DNA of 64,000 nucleotides from Chamaecyparis obtusa (GCA_027943335.1 BSBK01006751.1:102001-166000); one strand, 5' to 3'; positions 13,401 to 26,812 are shown, numbered from the stretch's first letter. Program-made: numbers and translations. The notes: generated by a model not told the origin, from the letters alone.

Positions 13401-16400
13401 TAAAAATAAAATCTTTCTGTAATTTCTAAAATATTGATCATTGTAGTGGAATACATTTTTGTAATATATTGTCTCGTATTTTTATTATTAATTGTTTAAA
13501 TAAGATGACATGTATTTTCATGTAACACATTTTTTTCCGTATATCCAAAAAAAATTTAAAGAAGGATATGAATATAAATGATCTTAATTTTTCTTGTTTT
13601 CATGATTGTTGTCTTCCAATCTGCAAAAGAGAGGTCTTTGTTTTTTTAGTGAACCTATGTTGACTTGAAAGTGAAATTTAAATATACTAATTCTATGATT
13701 TTCAAAATCTTTTTCTAAGGGCTATGTTCATGTGAAATTTCATGTTATGATAACTTCAATCAATCATGAAAAATATCATTTAAATTAATATTTTTTATTT
13801 AATGAAAAATTTTAATGTGGTTTAGCCAACTTTACACCATGCAAACACCTTCAATTGAGCTTTTGAACAAAGGTCCTTGATTTTCAAAGAGGGATATGAT
13901 GAACTAGGGGAACTAGCCCCATTAAATGCATGCCTTTATACTTCCACCTTGATATGAAGTACATGATTGATATATGTGATGCTAGGGATTTACATATGAT
14001 AAGAGGACCATCATACTTGTGAAAAATACATTATCATATTTACATGATTAGATGATTGTTATGTTATTAAAAGGATATTGTACATGAAACTTTGTGTAAT
14101 TATATTTTTTTAGATTATAGAATGATACTTTTGAGAAAATCAAATGTCACTTTACCATTAAATTGCTTAGATTAAAGTTCAAGATCTCTTGTCATTATAT
14201 TTTTTGGAAACGAGATTATTTTTGGTATAAGATATAATGTTGTATTTGATGTTTGTCTCAAACTTTATAAATGCTTAGTCTAGATGTAATACACATATTT
14301 AACTTGAGAGAAAATGGGTTACAACATGACCACAATAATTTAACAGTAATAAGTACAACACTAATAGTATAACACTACTTTTGTGGAATACATATTGAAC
14401 TAAGTACACAAGGCAAACCAGCTCAAGATTAATCCATGGATAGACAAAAGGGGGAGCAAGATATTACCACTCTTTCCAATCAACATCTAGGCATAACAAC
14501 CTAGCACCCTATTGTACAAACAAATTGAGGAAAAACATATAACTAAACCATCTGATTATTTTATCCACTAATTACCTCTTTGACTATAATATAGATTTAG
14601 AAGACATCATTTTATTGTTTTAAAGCATAAAATAATAAGGTGTCCAATCTAATACGTTACCATTTATTGTTTATTATTTTCATTATTTCATTAAGGGTAC
14701 AAGATATTGAAATTAAATCATATGAAATACCCAATCCTAATTAGTTCATTCTACTTTATCCAAGAAGCATATACCACTCAAGAAGATAGAGAAATAGAGA
14801 AATTACCATAAACCAAACATTATTCTCTTGATATTATTAAAGTATAACATATTAAAGAGATGACAACATTAAATGACTATTATTCACACATAAAGTAACT
14901 AAATTCTTAATTCTTATATTTAGAGGAAGAATGAATACAAATTGTTATCTCCTTTACTCTTACTACACTTGCATAGTAAAAATGCATAGTAGATATTTTT
15001 CTATACATAAAAAGTGATGATGATGATGATGATGATGATGAGTGGTGTGGGAATTGGTTAAACTTTTCATATAAACATAAAAATAATTTTAAATTGTTAT
15101 TAATTCATATATGAACTCAAAATAAATAACTTACATAAACCATGTCATGATTCCAAAACTTACAATAGTAACAAGGGATGTAGGGATGTTGAGACCTACT
15201 CAATCATGCAAATAACACTCTCACATTATAATTTTTCAATTATATGTCATATGAACATGTTTAAGAATCAATTGCTTGTAACTATATCAATTAAAAAAAA
15301 TCTACAAAATAAAAAAGAAAGAGCATAGAGAGTACTTTTATGCCTCTAAAGAATTAAAAGACATATAATTGATTATTTAACATCTATAAATAGAATTTTC
15401 TCACATATACATCAAATGTTGACTTGTAATGTGGTCAATTGGATCATAAATATACCCAAATAGATATTTCAACTTTCAAAACTTGAAAATAATAAGTTCA
15501 AAACTCCATTTCAATCAAATATCTATACAAAATTTGTTCACCATTTTATTCCTTTAAAATTATGTATAAATGAGTGCAATATTCATCCACATACATGGGA
15601 TTCCATAAACAAATGCCTATTGCAATTTTAAAAGCACAATAAGGAAATAACTATTTAAAACTTTGTTCATAATTTCCTAAATGAAAAATGTGAGATTTTT
15701 TAATCTTCCATGGCCTCTAAGCGTCAAGTCAATAGTAGATCAACTAACTCCCAACCATATGGAACCAGTTCAGACCATCCCACCTTGCTAAAGAGAGAGT
15801 AACATTGAATTAAAGTATATAAAAAATTGAACACTCTTCAAAACACTAGAAAATGCATAATACATGGATTTACTCAAGCACACTTAGAACTACTCATGTT
15901 CACAAAGGAGGAAATAGATGTAGCAAATATGCATAGAGTGCCACTTTCAAAGATATCCATGTCTATTGACAAACATGAAGAGAATCTCTGAAGGTGAATA
16001 GAGAAAAGAACTCATTCATTAATGAGCGCCATGAAAAATACACATGTCCTTATTTGAGGTTTTCATACTTCAAGTATCCCCTTATTTCTTTGTCATATAA
16101 GCTCATTCTTGAGAAACAAATTTTCATGATCCAAGCTTCCTAGATCAACCATAAATCTCATACACCTATTAATAATTCATTCCACAAAGGAAACTCTTCA
16201 CCAAAGTTACACAATGCACATGAACAAATAAAATATTATAGACTAAAACTCCACACTCTTATGTATTTTTGACAGACAAACAAGAAAGAATATTTTTTTT
16301 ATAATGTAATATACTAATAGGAAACACCACTACATTAAGAAATAAGATTTTTTCATGATTTTAATCTCTATCCTAAAAGGATATATTCAAATATTTACTA

Positions 16401-16577
16401 CATAAACATATAAAGATGAATGTCACACTTTTCAACAAGGAAAGGGACTTAAATAAAGATAAAAATATGAAATATGAAATATTACCTCTAAAAAGCTTAA
16501 ATGTTTTGAAACGAGATATGAGTAAAGCTTAAATCCTCTTCCAAGAACTCTATAGTATTTTACAATATTTTATGTCA
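10451..16577. other. AT-rich spacer without recognisable gene
   Basis: The longest frame (11456-11848, 130 codons) has no domain and ordinary spacer composition. Around 12800-13190 a phrase built on GATATGAGGTNTRTGTTTGAGATATG returns several times as a worn tandem repeat with a period near 100-120 bases. A perfect GAT microsatellite lies at 15016-15042. The rest, about 13.2-16.5 kb, is AT-rich with no structure I can support. Confidence 0.5.
15016..15042. repeat. (GAT)9 microsatellite
   Basis: Nine uninterrupted TGA/GAT steps in an otherwise AT-rich spacer. Confidence 0.9.
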
Positions 16578-16582
16578 CTATC
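16578..16582. other. Target-site duplication CTATC, left
   Basis: Identical to 25832-25836 just beyond the last LTR. Five bases is the usual duplication for gypsy and copia integrases. Confidence 0.8.
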
Positions 16583-17453
16583 TGATGCAGGGGCATTCTA
16601 GGGTACTCGACAAATCTACATGGCGGTGTGTTAAAGTGGTTTTGTGTTGCTCGGTTGCAGCTTTAACTAACGATCTTGATTATTCAAGGAGGCTCGGTCA
16701 CTGAAGGAACTCGATAAAACCTCTGGTGCTCAGTGGAACATGTACTCAGAAATACTTGTGGTGCTCAGTCGACGTTCTTGCTCGATGATGCCTGGCGTGC
16801 TCGGTAGTTATGGTTTACCGACTAGAGTTCTTGAAGTTTTGGTTGGCCGACTTGGTGTATTTAATGTTGGTAGCTTTTGTTGTATTCTCCTATGTGGATC
16901 TATAGGCCAACATAGAGAATTAATTATTTGTAAGGCTATTTGAGAGCCGACTGTTGTTGCATTTAATATTTGTTTGTAGTAGAAGTCAGCTTGGCTTAGG
17001 AGTTAATTATTTCTACCAGCCGACTTGTGGTTGAGGAAATGTATTTAAGGATTTTTTGGGTAGATGTTTAGGGAGTCAGTTAGTGGGGGCAAATAGACAA
17101 GGATAATAATTGGATCCTGCAAGATCTTGAAGATCAGATTGTTTATATGATAGGTGTAATAGCAGAGCTAGTGGTATGCATGCTTGGAGACAAGGAGATT
17201 GCTTGGAGGCTAGTGAGCTCAAGTTTAGATCTGCCTTTGTGTTTCCATCAGTTGCTAATGTGTGTCAGAGATGGACTAGCTAGGAGATTACAGAAATACT
17301 TTTGTAAGTAATTGTATTTGGCCCTAACCCGGAAGGCCTTACAGTCAAGCATGTTTAATGAAAATTATGTTGAAGGTGTTATTCTGCATTGTTGGTGTTT
17401 GGCTGCAAGTTTGGACAGTCCTTTATTGGATCCTCTGACCTTGGACTGCGTCA
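16583..17453 (+). repeat. LTR A (left) of the three-LTR element
   Basis: Begins TGATGC and ends GTCA. The inner phrases GGGGCATTCTAGGGTACTC and GGATCCTCTGACCTTGGA are shared with the two other LTRs. A TATTTAAGG element near 17043 is a plausible promoter. It is about 30 bases shorter than LTRs B and C. The primer site TGGTATCAGAGC lies two bases beyond its end at 17456-17467. Confidence 0.85.
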
Positions 17454-17455
17454 GG

Positions 17456-17467
17456 TGGTATCAGAGC
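17456..17467 (+). other. Primer binding site, tRNA-Met type
   Basis: TGGTATCAGAGC matches the 3' end complement of initiator tRNA-Met and starts two bases after LTR A. The second interior has TTGTATCAGAGC at the equivalent place (23080-23091), one mismatch from the consensus. Confidence 0.85.
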
Positions 17468-17541
17468 TTGAAGTTCTTGAGTGTGTAAACCGATCTCTGA
17501 GTTGAGGCAGTTTGCACTAGGACCTTGGTTGGTGATTTGTT

Positions 17542-18538
<997 letters not shown>

Positions 18539-18550
18539 TGGTATCAGAGC
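18539..18550 (+). other. Primer binding site of nested copia element
   Basis: TGGTATCAGAGC abuts the LTR end with no gap, typical for copia elements primed by initiator tRNA-Met. Confidence 0.9.
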
Positions 18551-18638
18551 TAGGTTCCTTCGTTGAAGCCTAACCGCTTGAAGGAAGATCCGATTAGATT
18601 GAAGGAAGATCAAGATCAGATTTTTTGGAAATCTCAGA

Positions 18639-18803
18639 ATGGCAAATGGAATGAGACTAGAGGACAGACTTGAAGGTGCCTCTGATTTTGAATCATGGAA
18701 ACTTCGAACGATGTTGGTATTAAGGAAGAATGACTTGAAGACAATAATAGAGAATCCTCCTAATCCTGGTTCAAAAAGAAATAAAGGGCAAGAAGTCATA
18801 TGA
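18639..18803 (+). pseudogene. Copia gag N-terminal stub
   Basis: Starting at the ATG in the AATGGCAAATGG context, about 54 codons read as the start of a copia Gag: MANGMRLEDRLEGASDFESW, then a KLRTMLVLRKNDL stretch and IIENPPNPGS, ending at TGA. The family's usual Gag continues for some 250 further residues to a zinc knuckle, which is absent here. In copia Gag this N-terminal block with E-x-W and a following K-x-x-M-x-x-L-L helix starts the capsid-forming region. Sequence after the stop shows no related frame, so the rest was lost in the ancestor or replaced by the minisatellite. Such a stub may persist because it overlaps a packaging signal, which is speculation. Confidence 0.6.
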
Positions 18804-19067
18804 TCAACAGTCGTTCAAGATACCTTATGATTGAGAGGGAGTTTCACTGATAAAAGATAAGAACACTTCTAAGGTAAACTTGTAATGAATATTGATTATT
18901 ATGTTAATGCTATTTTATAATTATATGGGCCCTGTGATAATCATAAGGAAGTGATGACTTCCAAATGATTATCACTTGTATTTGTTAAAGTTATTGGAAG
19001 GTGACGATCTTGCAATAACTTTTCTATTGTGATGGATATGTTTGTGATAATTAAATATATCTTACTT

Positions 19068-19368
19068 GTGGATAGAATCGTCAATGGAGGCAATCCACTC
19101 TGAAGCTCATGAGTTTGTGGATAGAATCGCCGATGGAGGCAATCCACACAGGAGCTTGTCGATAGAATTGCCGATAGAAGCAATCCACACCATAGCTCAT
19201 GAGTTTGTGGATAGAATCGCCGATGGAGGCAATCCACACAGGAGCTTGTGGATAGAATCGCCGATAGAGGCAATCCACACCATAGCTCATGAGTTTGTGG
19301 ATAGAATCGCCGATGGAGGCAATCCACATAGGAGCTTGTGGATCGAATCGCCGATGGAGGCAATCCAC
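19068..19368. repeat. Minisatellite with alternating 49- and 41-bp units
   Basis: Seven units, each GTGGATAGAATCGCC...GGCAATCCAC followed by one of two spacers: CATAGCTCATGAGTTT (49-bp unit) or AGGAGCTT (41-bp unit). They alternate, giving a 90-bp higher-order period. Each unit has GTGGAT/ATCCAC inverted ends. Because 90 is divisible by three, both strands stay open as artificial frames of up to 140 codons. These are not genes. Confidence 0.9.
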
Positions 19369-19426
19369 CTGGGAACTAACCCTCACAATTTATGAACTTA
19401 TTGTGAGTTACATTTCATCTTCCCTA

Positions 19427-19438
19427 GCTAAGAGGGAG
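19427..19438 (+). other. Polypurine tract of nested copia element
   Basis: GCTAAGAGGGAG immediately precedes the right LTR; plus-strand synthesis primer. Confidence 0.75.
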
Positions 19439-20233
19439 TGTTAATGAATATAGCTTCGATCAGATAAAAGTATGATTATGATATACATATAATAATAATA
19501 TGTAAATTATTATATATATAGTAATATATATTATCATTATTATTATATTAAAATATATATCATAGTAATAGAGATTATCGTTATTGCTATTACTATGATA
19601 TATATTAATATATATAGTAGTTATGATCGAATTGAATTGATATATATAAGTTAAGCATTTAAAGAAAGCCATTGAATGTTTTATTAAAGTCGATCAGTAT
19701 CGACTATACTATATACATTGTCATGTTTTATTAAGGACTATACGTATCATATTATACACCACCGTGTCTTTTGATATGCATTGACCATGCTATATGCGGT
19801 GTCATGTTTTGTTAAGCTATCATGTATCGACTATAGTATAATACCGCAATATTATGCAATGTTAAAACGATAGGAAATGAAATGGTGTGGACTGCTTTGA
19901 ACAGTCACAACTTGATGATTCGTGACTCATTAATGAGTCACGTCTCATCAAGTAATGACTGCTCACTGCAGTATATTATGTGATTTAGTTGATGACTCTT
20001 AGACACCGAAAAATACAGCAATCTATTAGTACATAAGTGTCTATGAGTCTCTACTATATTAAATTCTAAAATTCATAAGTGCCAAGTAGAGGAGTGATGT
20101 ACAGCAGTGAAGAATAATATATTGTTCAAGATCGATATTGTCATATCATAGCATCATGGTAATAAAGTATATCATCATTATATATATATCGATATTGTCA
20201 TATCACAGCATCATGGTAATAAAGTATATCATC

Positions 20234-20292
<59 letters not shown>

Positions 20293-20404
20293 GTTACTAC
20301 ATCAATAATAAATATATATATGTATATTGTGATTAAATATATGTAATATATTCAGTTTATGTAAGAAAATTTAAAACCATATATTCTTGATCATAAATTT
20401 AACA
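19439..20404 (+). repeat. Right LTR of nested copia element
   Basis: 966 bp, same ends as the left LTR. It differs by a direct duplication of about 50 bp (CGATATTGTCATATCACAGC and what follows, at about 20139 and again at 20189) and by a shorter AT run. Confidence 0.9.
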
Positions 20405-20436
20405 TTGTTGTCTTGGGTTTTCGAAGATCTTGAAGG

Positions 20437-22151
20437 ATACCTCCAAGAATATTGGAGCCTAGAGCGATTGCAGATCTTTGTGATGTTGTGGAATCAAAGA
20501 TTATAGAGAAAGTTAAAGTTGATTTCAGATCTGAGATGGAATTAATGAAGAATGACATGATCACTGAGGTCATTAGAGCTATTGCTGGTATGCTAAGGAA
20601 TTTGGTACTGAAGATGGTTAAATGATAAAGTTGTTGAAGACTTTGAAGTTGTTGGATCTAGTGGAGATGATCGGAGAGATAGATCTGGTGAAGACAGAAC
20701 TGGTCGGTTGCATAGATCTAGAGCTCGGTTAAGTACTAGTTACCGAATGGAAGTTTCTACTTTCTCTAGTACTTTGAGACCTGAGGACTTGATTGATTGG
20801 ATTGGTGAATTAGAATATTTCTTTGAGCTTGAAGAAATTGAAGATCCTCTTAGTAAGATTGGCATAGACTAAGTTAAAAGGACATGTTGCTCTTTGGTGG
20901 AAATAATTACAAAGAGATAGAGAAGATGAAGGTGAAATGAAGATCAATCGGTGGAAGTTGATGGTGACTAAATTGAAAGCTAAGTTCATACCTGCCGACT
21001 ATGAGCTTGACTTTTTTAAGAAGTTGTAGAATCTGAAGCAAAAAGATTTGACTATGGATGACTATACCGAGGAGTTCTATAAGTTGAATATTCGGTCTGG
21101 ACACAGAGAACTTGGTAAAGAAAAGGTAGCTCAGTATGTGAATGGTTTGAGATTCAATATTCAAGATGAGCTTGGTATGTTGAAGATTGATTTGGTTGAA
21201 GATGTGTATCAGTATGCTCTAAAGGCAAAAGATAAGTTGAAAAGGAGACAACATGGTAATTCCCAATGGAAGAAGAAGCTTGATCACTTGGTGAAGGATA
21301 AACCAATTGTTGAAGATGAATCGAAGCCTTTGGAGCCGAAAAGAAGAGAGGTAGGGTTATCTTTAAGGGCACTTGTTGTAATTGTGGTGAAGGACATAGA
21401 TCTTTTGAGTGTACACAAAAGAAGTTTGGTGACCGAAGGAATGCTGTGGTGAATGAGAACATTCAGAATGAACCTGAATCTGAGAACTTGTTGGTTCGGA
21501 GAACACTGCTCGATGCAAAGGTGGAACCTTTTCAGAGGAGTAATTTGTTCAGAACTTGGTGCAAGTCAAGAGGTAAACTTTGTGATGTAATTGTGGATAG
21601 TGGTAGTACTGATAACCTTGTAGCTAAGGAGATGGTTTAGAAACTTGGTTTGAAAAGAAGGAGACATCCTTATCCTTATAGGATTGGCTGGTTGCAAGAT
21701 GTTCATGCTCTGGAAGTAAGGGAGCAATGTCTTGTTGATTTTCAGATTGGCTAGTATAAGGATCAAGTGTTGTCGATTTGATGTTGTGGAGATGAATAGT
21801 TATCACATATTGCTCGGTAGACCTTGGCAGTATGATTGCAAAGCTATGTATGATTATGTCAAGAATGTATTTACTGTTGAGAAGAATAACAGGAAGCTTT
21901 CCCTGATGCCTTTTCTAGATGCAACACTCGGTAGGAGAAACCTAATTTTTGGTAGTCGAGATGAGTTGAGGAAATCTGAAAGGATTCATTAGTATGGAAA
22001 ATAGGCCTGTGTATTATCAAGGAAAGACTTGAAGAGACAGAGGAAACAAAAGTGGAAGAGTATGCAAGATGACGAGTTGAAAGGCTTGTATGTGAAGAAC
22101 CAGTTCAGGGTTTATGTGTTGAATCTCGGAAGATGTTCTTCTAGCCTATGA
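20437..22151 (+). pseudogene. Gag-protease frame, copy 1 (decayed)
   Basis: Aligns base for base with copy 2 at 23193-24905 but is more damaged. The start codon is ATA instead of ATG (20437-20439), small indels shift the frame near 20600-20640 and 20850, and TAG stops stand at 20865, 21027, 21638, 21752 and 21990. The parts are the gag capsid segment (LRPEDLIDWIGELE onward), the zinc knuckle near 21375 and an aspartic protease motif DSGSTDNLV near 21596. At 20865 and 21638 copy 2 has CAG where this copy has TAG. Gag forms the particle and the protease processes it. No reverse transcriptase follows, as the frame ends 26 bases before LTR B. It cannot make a functional product. Confidence 0.85.
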
Positions 22152-22177
22152 GAACATCTTTTCAAATCTGGGGTGTC

Positions 22178-23077
22178 TAATGCAAGGGCATTCTAGGGTA
22201 CTCGGCAAATCTACATGGTGGTGTGTTGAAGTGGTTTTGTTTTTCTCGGTTGCATCTTTAACCGACGGTCTCGATTAGTCAAGGAGGCTCGGTCGCTGAA
22301 GGAACTTGATAAAACCTTTGGCGCTCGGTGGAACATGTACTTGATGATGCTTGTGGTTCTCAGTCAACCTGCTTTCTCGGTGATGCCTAGCGTGCTCAGT
22401 TGTTTTACTAGTGCTCGGTAGTTATGGTTTACTGACTGGAGTTCTTGAAGTTTTGGTTGGCCGACTTGGTGTATTTAATGTTGGTAGCTTTTGTTGTATT
22501 ATCCTATGTGGATATAGAGGCCAACATAGAGAATTAATTATTTGTAAGGCTATTTGAGAGCCGACTGTTGTTGCATTTAATATTTGTTTGTAGTAGAAGT
22601 CGACTTGTCATAGGAGTTAATTATTTCTACCAAATGACTTGTGGTTGAGGAAATGTATTTAAGGAGTGTTTGGGTAGATGTTTAGGGATTCAGTCAGTGG
22701 GGGCAGATAGACAAGGATAACAATTGGATCCAGCAAGATCTTGAAGATCAGATTGTTTATCTAATAGTTGTAATAGCAGAGCTAGTGGTTTGCATGCTTG
22801 GAGACAAGGAAATTTCTTGGAGGCTAGTGAGCTCAAGTTTAGATCTGCCTTTGTGTTTCCATTAGTTGGTAATGTGTCAGAGTTGGACTAGTTAGGAGAT
22901 TGCAGAAATACTCTTGTAAGTGATTGTATTTGGCCCTAACCTGGAAGGCCTTACAGTCGGGCATGTTTAATGAAAATTCTATTAAAGCATTATCTTGTTG
23001 TGTTATTCTACATTGTTTGTGTTTGGCTGCAAGTTTGGACAATCCTTTATTGGATCCTCTGACCTTGGAATATGTCA
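22178..23077 (+). repeat. LTR B (middle) of the three-LTR element
   Basis: 900 bp, begins TAATGC (TG changed to TA) after GGGGTGTC and ends TATGTCA. It serves as 3' LTR of interior 1 and 5' LTR of interior 2, with a TTGTATCAGAGC primer site at 23080-23091. Confidence 0.85.
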
Positions 23078-23192
23078 GGTTGTATCAGAGCTTGAAGTTC
23101 TTGAGTGTGTAAACTGATCTCCGAGTTGAGGCAATTTGCACCAGGACCTTGGTTGGTGATGTGTTGCCTTGGGTTTTCAAAGATCTTGAAGG

Positions 23193-24905
23193 ATGCCTTC
23201 GAGAAGATTGGACCCTAGAGTGATTGAAAATCTCTGTGATACTGTGGAATCGAAGATTACAGAGAAAATTAAAGTTGATTTCAGATCTGAGATGGAATTA
23301 ATGAAGAATGACATGATCGTTGAGGTCATGAGAGCTATTGTTGGTATGCCGAGGAATCTTGGTACTGAAGATGGTTATGAGGAAGTTGTTGAAGACTTTG
23401 AAGCCGTTGGATCTAGTGGAGATGGCTAGAGAGATAGATCTGGTGAAGACAAAACTAGTCAGTTGCATAGATCCAGAGCTCGGTTAAGTACTAGTTACCA
23501 AATGGAAGTTTCTACTTTCTCTAGTACTTTGAGACCTGAGGACTTGATTGATTGGATTGGTGAATTAGAAGATTTCTTTGAGCTTGAAGAAATTGAAGAT
23601 CCTCTTAGAGTAAGATTGGCACAGACTAAGTTGAAAGGACATGCTTCTCTTTGGTGGAAAGAATTACAAAGAGATAGCGAAGATGAAGGTGAAATGAAGA
23701 TCAATCGGTGGAGGTTGGTGGTGACTAAATTGAAAAATAAGTTCATACTTACCGACTATGAGCTTGACTTGTTTAAAAAGTTGTAGAATATGAAGCAAAA
23801 AGATTTGACTATGGATTACTATACCGAGGAGTTCTATAAGTTGACTATTTGGTCTAGACACAGAGAACTTGGTAAAGAAAAGGTAGCTCAGTATGTGAAT
23901 GGTTTGAGATTCAATATTCAGGATGAGCTTGGTATGTTGAAGATTGATTTGGTTGATGATGCTTATCAGTATGCTCTTAAGGCAAAAGATAAGTTGAAAA
24001 GGAGACAACATGGTAATTCCCAAGGGAAGGAGAAGCTTGATCACTCGATGAAGGATAAACTGACTGTTGAAGATGAATCGAAGCCTCTGGAGCCGAAAAA
24101 TAAGAGAGTTAGGGTTATCTTTAAGGGAACTTGTTATAATTGTGGTGAAGGACATAGATCTTTTGAGTGTACACAGAAGAAGTTTGGTGACCAAAGGAAT
24201 GTTGTGGTGAATGAGAACATTCAAAATGAACCTAAATCTGAGAACTTGTTGGTTCAGAGAACACTTCTCGGTGCAAAGGTGGAACCTTGTCAGAGGAGTA
24301 ATTTATTCAGAACTCAGTGGAAGTCAGGAGGTAAACTTTGTGATGTGATTATGGATAGTGGTAGTACTAATAACCTTGTAGATGAGGAGATGGTTCAGAA
24401 AATTGGTTTGAAGAGAATGAGACATCCTTATCCTTATAGGATTGGTTGGTTGCAAGATGTTCATGCTCTGGAAGTAAGGGAGCAATGTCTTGTTGATTTT
24501 TAGATTGGACAATATAAGGATCAAGTGTTGTGTGATATTGTGGAGATGAATAGTTGTCACATATTGCTCGGTAGACCTTGGCAGTATGATTGCAGAGCTA
24601 TGTATGATTGTGTCAAGAATGTATTTATTGTTGAGAAGAATAACAAGAAGCTTTCCCTAATGCCTTTTTTGGATGCGACACTCGATAGGAGAAACTTGAG
24701 TTTTGGTAGTCAAGATGAGTTGAGGAATTTTGAAAGGATTGATTAGTATGGAGAACAGATCTGTGTGTTATCAAGGAAAGACTTGAAGAGACAGAGGAAG
24801 CAGAAGTGGAAGAGTATGCAAGATGAGGAGTTGAAAGGCTTGTATGTGAAGAACCAATTTGAGGTTTATGTGTTGAATCTCGGAAGATGTTCTTCCAGCC
24901 TATGA
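23193..24905 (+). pseudogene. Gag-protease frame, copy 2: 570 codons with four TAG stops
   Basis: One frame runs from ATG at 23193 to TGA at 24903 with no frameshift. It is broken only by TAG at 23427, 23784, 24501 and 24744. Order: N-terminal helical region (about residues 1-95), gag capsid domain (about 100-230, with GELEDFFELEEIEDP and ASLWWKEL), a basic linker, a zinc knuckle CX2CX3HX4C (CYNCGEGHRSFEC, about residue 315, one residue shorter than the usual CX4H), and a retropepsin-like domain with DSGSTNNLV (about 385) and the later HILLGRPW flap/hydrophobic motif (about 452). The frame ends 26 bases before LTR C. Gag builds the particle and the aspartic protease cleaves it; there is no pol. 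The 23784 and 24744 stops are shared with copy 1, so they predate the duplication. Start chosen at the first ATG after the leader, conserved apart from one base in copy 1. Confidence 0.85.
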
Positions 24906-24931
24906 GAACAGCTTTTCAAACTTGGGGTGTC

Positions 24932-25831
24932 TAATGCAGGGGCATTCTAGGGTACTCAACAAATCTGCATGGTGGTGTGTTGAAGTGGTTATGTGTTTCT
25001 CAGTTGTAGCTAATTTAACTGACTATCTCGGTTATTCGAGGTTCGGTCGCTGAAGGAACTCGGTAAAACCTCTAGCACTCGGTGGAACATGTACTCAGTG
25101 ATGCTTGTGATGCTTGGTCGACGTGCTTGCTCAATGATGCCTGGCGTTCTCGGTTGTTTTACTGGTGCTCGGTACTTATGGTTTACCGACTGGATTTCTT
25201 GAAGTTTTGGTTGGCCGACTTGGTGTATTTAATGTTGGTAGCTTTTGTTGTATTCTCCTATGTGGATCTAGAGGCCAACATAGAGAATTAATTGTTTGTA
25301 AGGCTATTTGAGAGCTGACTATTGTTGCATTTAATATTTTTTTGTAGTAGAAGTCAACTTGGCTTAGGAGTTAATTATTTCTACCAGCCGACTTGTGGTT
25401 GGAAATATATTTAAGGAGTGTTTGGATAGATGTTTGGGGAGTTAGTCAATGGGGGCAGATAGACAAGGATAATAATTAGATCCTACAAGATCTTGAAGAT
25501 CGGATTGTTCATTTGATAGTTGTAATAGCAGAGCTAGTGGTTTGCATGCTTGGAGACTAGGAGATTGCTTGGACGCTTGTGAGCTCAAGTTTACATCTGC
25601 CTTTTTTTTTCCATCATTTGTTGATGTGTGTCAGAGTTGGACTAGCTAGGAGATTGCAGAAATACTTTTGTAAGTGATTGTATTTGGCCCTAACCTGAAA
25701 GGCCTTACAGCTGGGCATGTTTAATGAAAATTATGTTGAATCATTATCTTGTTGTATTATTCTGCATTGTTGGTGTTTGGCTGCAAGTTTGGATAGTCCT
25801 TTATTGGATCCTCTGACCTTGGACTACATCA
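24932..25831 (+). repeat. LTR C (right) of the three-LTR element
   Basis: 900 bp, begins TAATGCAGGGG after GGGGTGTC and ends ACATCA. Followed directly by the right CTATC target duplication (25832-25836). Confidence 0.85.
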
Positions 25832-26812
25832 CTATCCAAGGTCTAATGCAGGGATTTTTTTAGTGGCGAATATTCACCAATTGGCGAATATGTCACGATC
25901 GGGTGATAGAAATTGGCGAATAAAACAATCAAATACAGGTCGGATCATTCGCCTAGATTTTATAAAATGGTCATATAGTGGTCAGAATGTTCGCCACTAT
26001 TATTATGTAATTTCAATTTGGTAGTCGGGTTCTTCGCCCATATTTTTCTTTACTATTTACTCTTATTCACCACGGATTAAATTGAGTGTCTCTTTTGAGG
26101 ATCATCATTCTCCAAATTCCCATTTTCCTATGTGAAATTTTTATTTGTCCTAGGACCCAATTTGCCATGCATCACACGCAATGGGGTCCCAAGTTCCCGC
26201 CCTATTCGCCCACTCGATTACTTGAAATTACACGGGGTTCACCAAATATTAGTTCTTATCATATGTAACGGTCGGCCCATTCGCCAAAATGGACGATGCC
26301 GATTATGAGGCAAAATCTGATGGCTGATATGAAAACGGTTTATTTGTAGTTGTCTATTTAAGATATATGAGTTTCATTATTGAAACATGCCGGAAAGAAG
26401 GAGCCTTCGAGAGATTTTCATTTAGTACTTAGTAGCATAATAATTTAGTTGATTCTGAGCTTAGAGCTCACAATTGCGATCGGTAGCGAACCAGAACGAC
26501 TACGACTCAGCGATCCAGCGAATGGGAGTTTGCCTTTATTGCTAAATCTCAATGGTGGTGCCTGGTCTCTGGATGAGTCAGACGGTCTTGTCATGTCAGA
26601 GCATCAACGGTGGTCACTAAAGTGCAAGGGAGTTGCCAGAGATATGCAAAATCACGCCGGTCGTTGATTCTTCTTTATGGTGTAGGGTTTCAAACTGTGG
26701 GCCATGGTGACATGTATGCACAAATGGTGCTCCCCTATTGGCCGAAGGAAATAAAGAGATGGAGTGTGGTCAGCGGGGCTTGGGCTAGAGATTTTGATCG
26801 ACGGTCGGCGTG

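Noticed and set aside
18941..19395. Long frames of 101-140 codons on both strands
   Set aside because: They are produced by the 90-bp minisatellite, whose period is a multiple of three. The peptides are pure repeats and exist on both strands at once.
23664..24224. 186-codon minus-strand frame
   Set aside because: Shadow of the plus-strand gag; hydrophobic antisense translation with no signature.
25841..25853. GTCTAATGCAGGG as a fourth LTR start
   Set aside because: It matches 13 bases of the LTR B/C junction, but GTCTAAT is explained by the 8-bp hAT duplication (repeated at 28304) and CAGGGAT by the hAT terminus; LTR similarity stops there.
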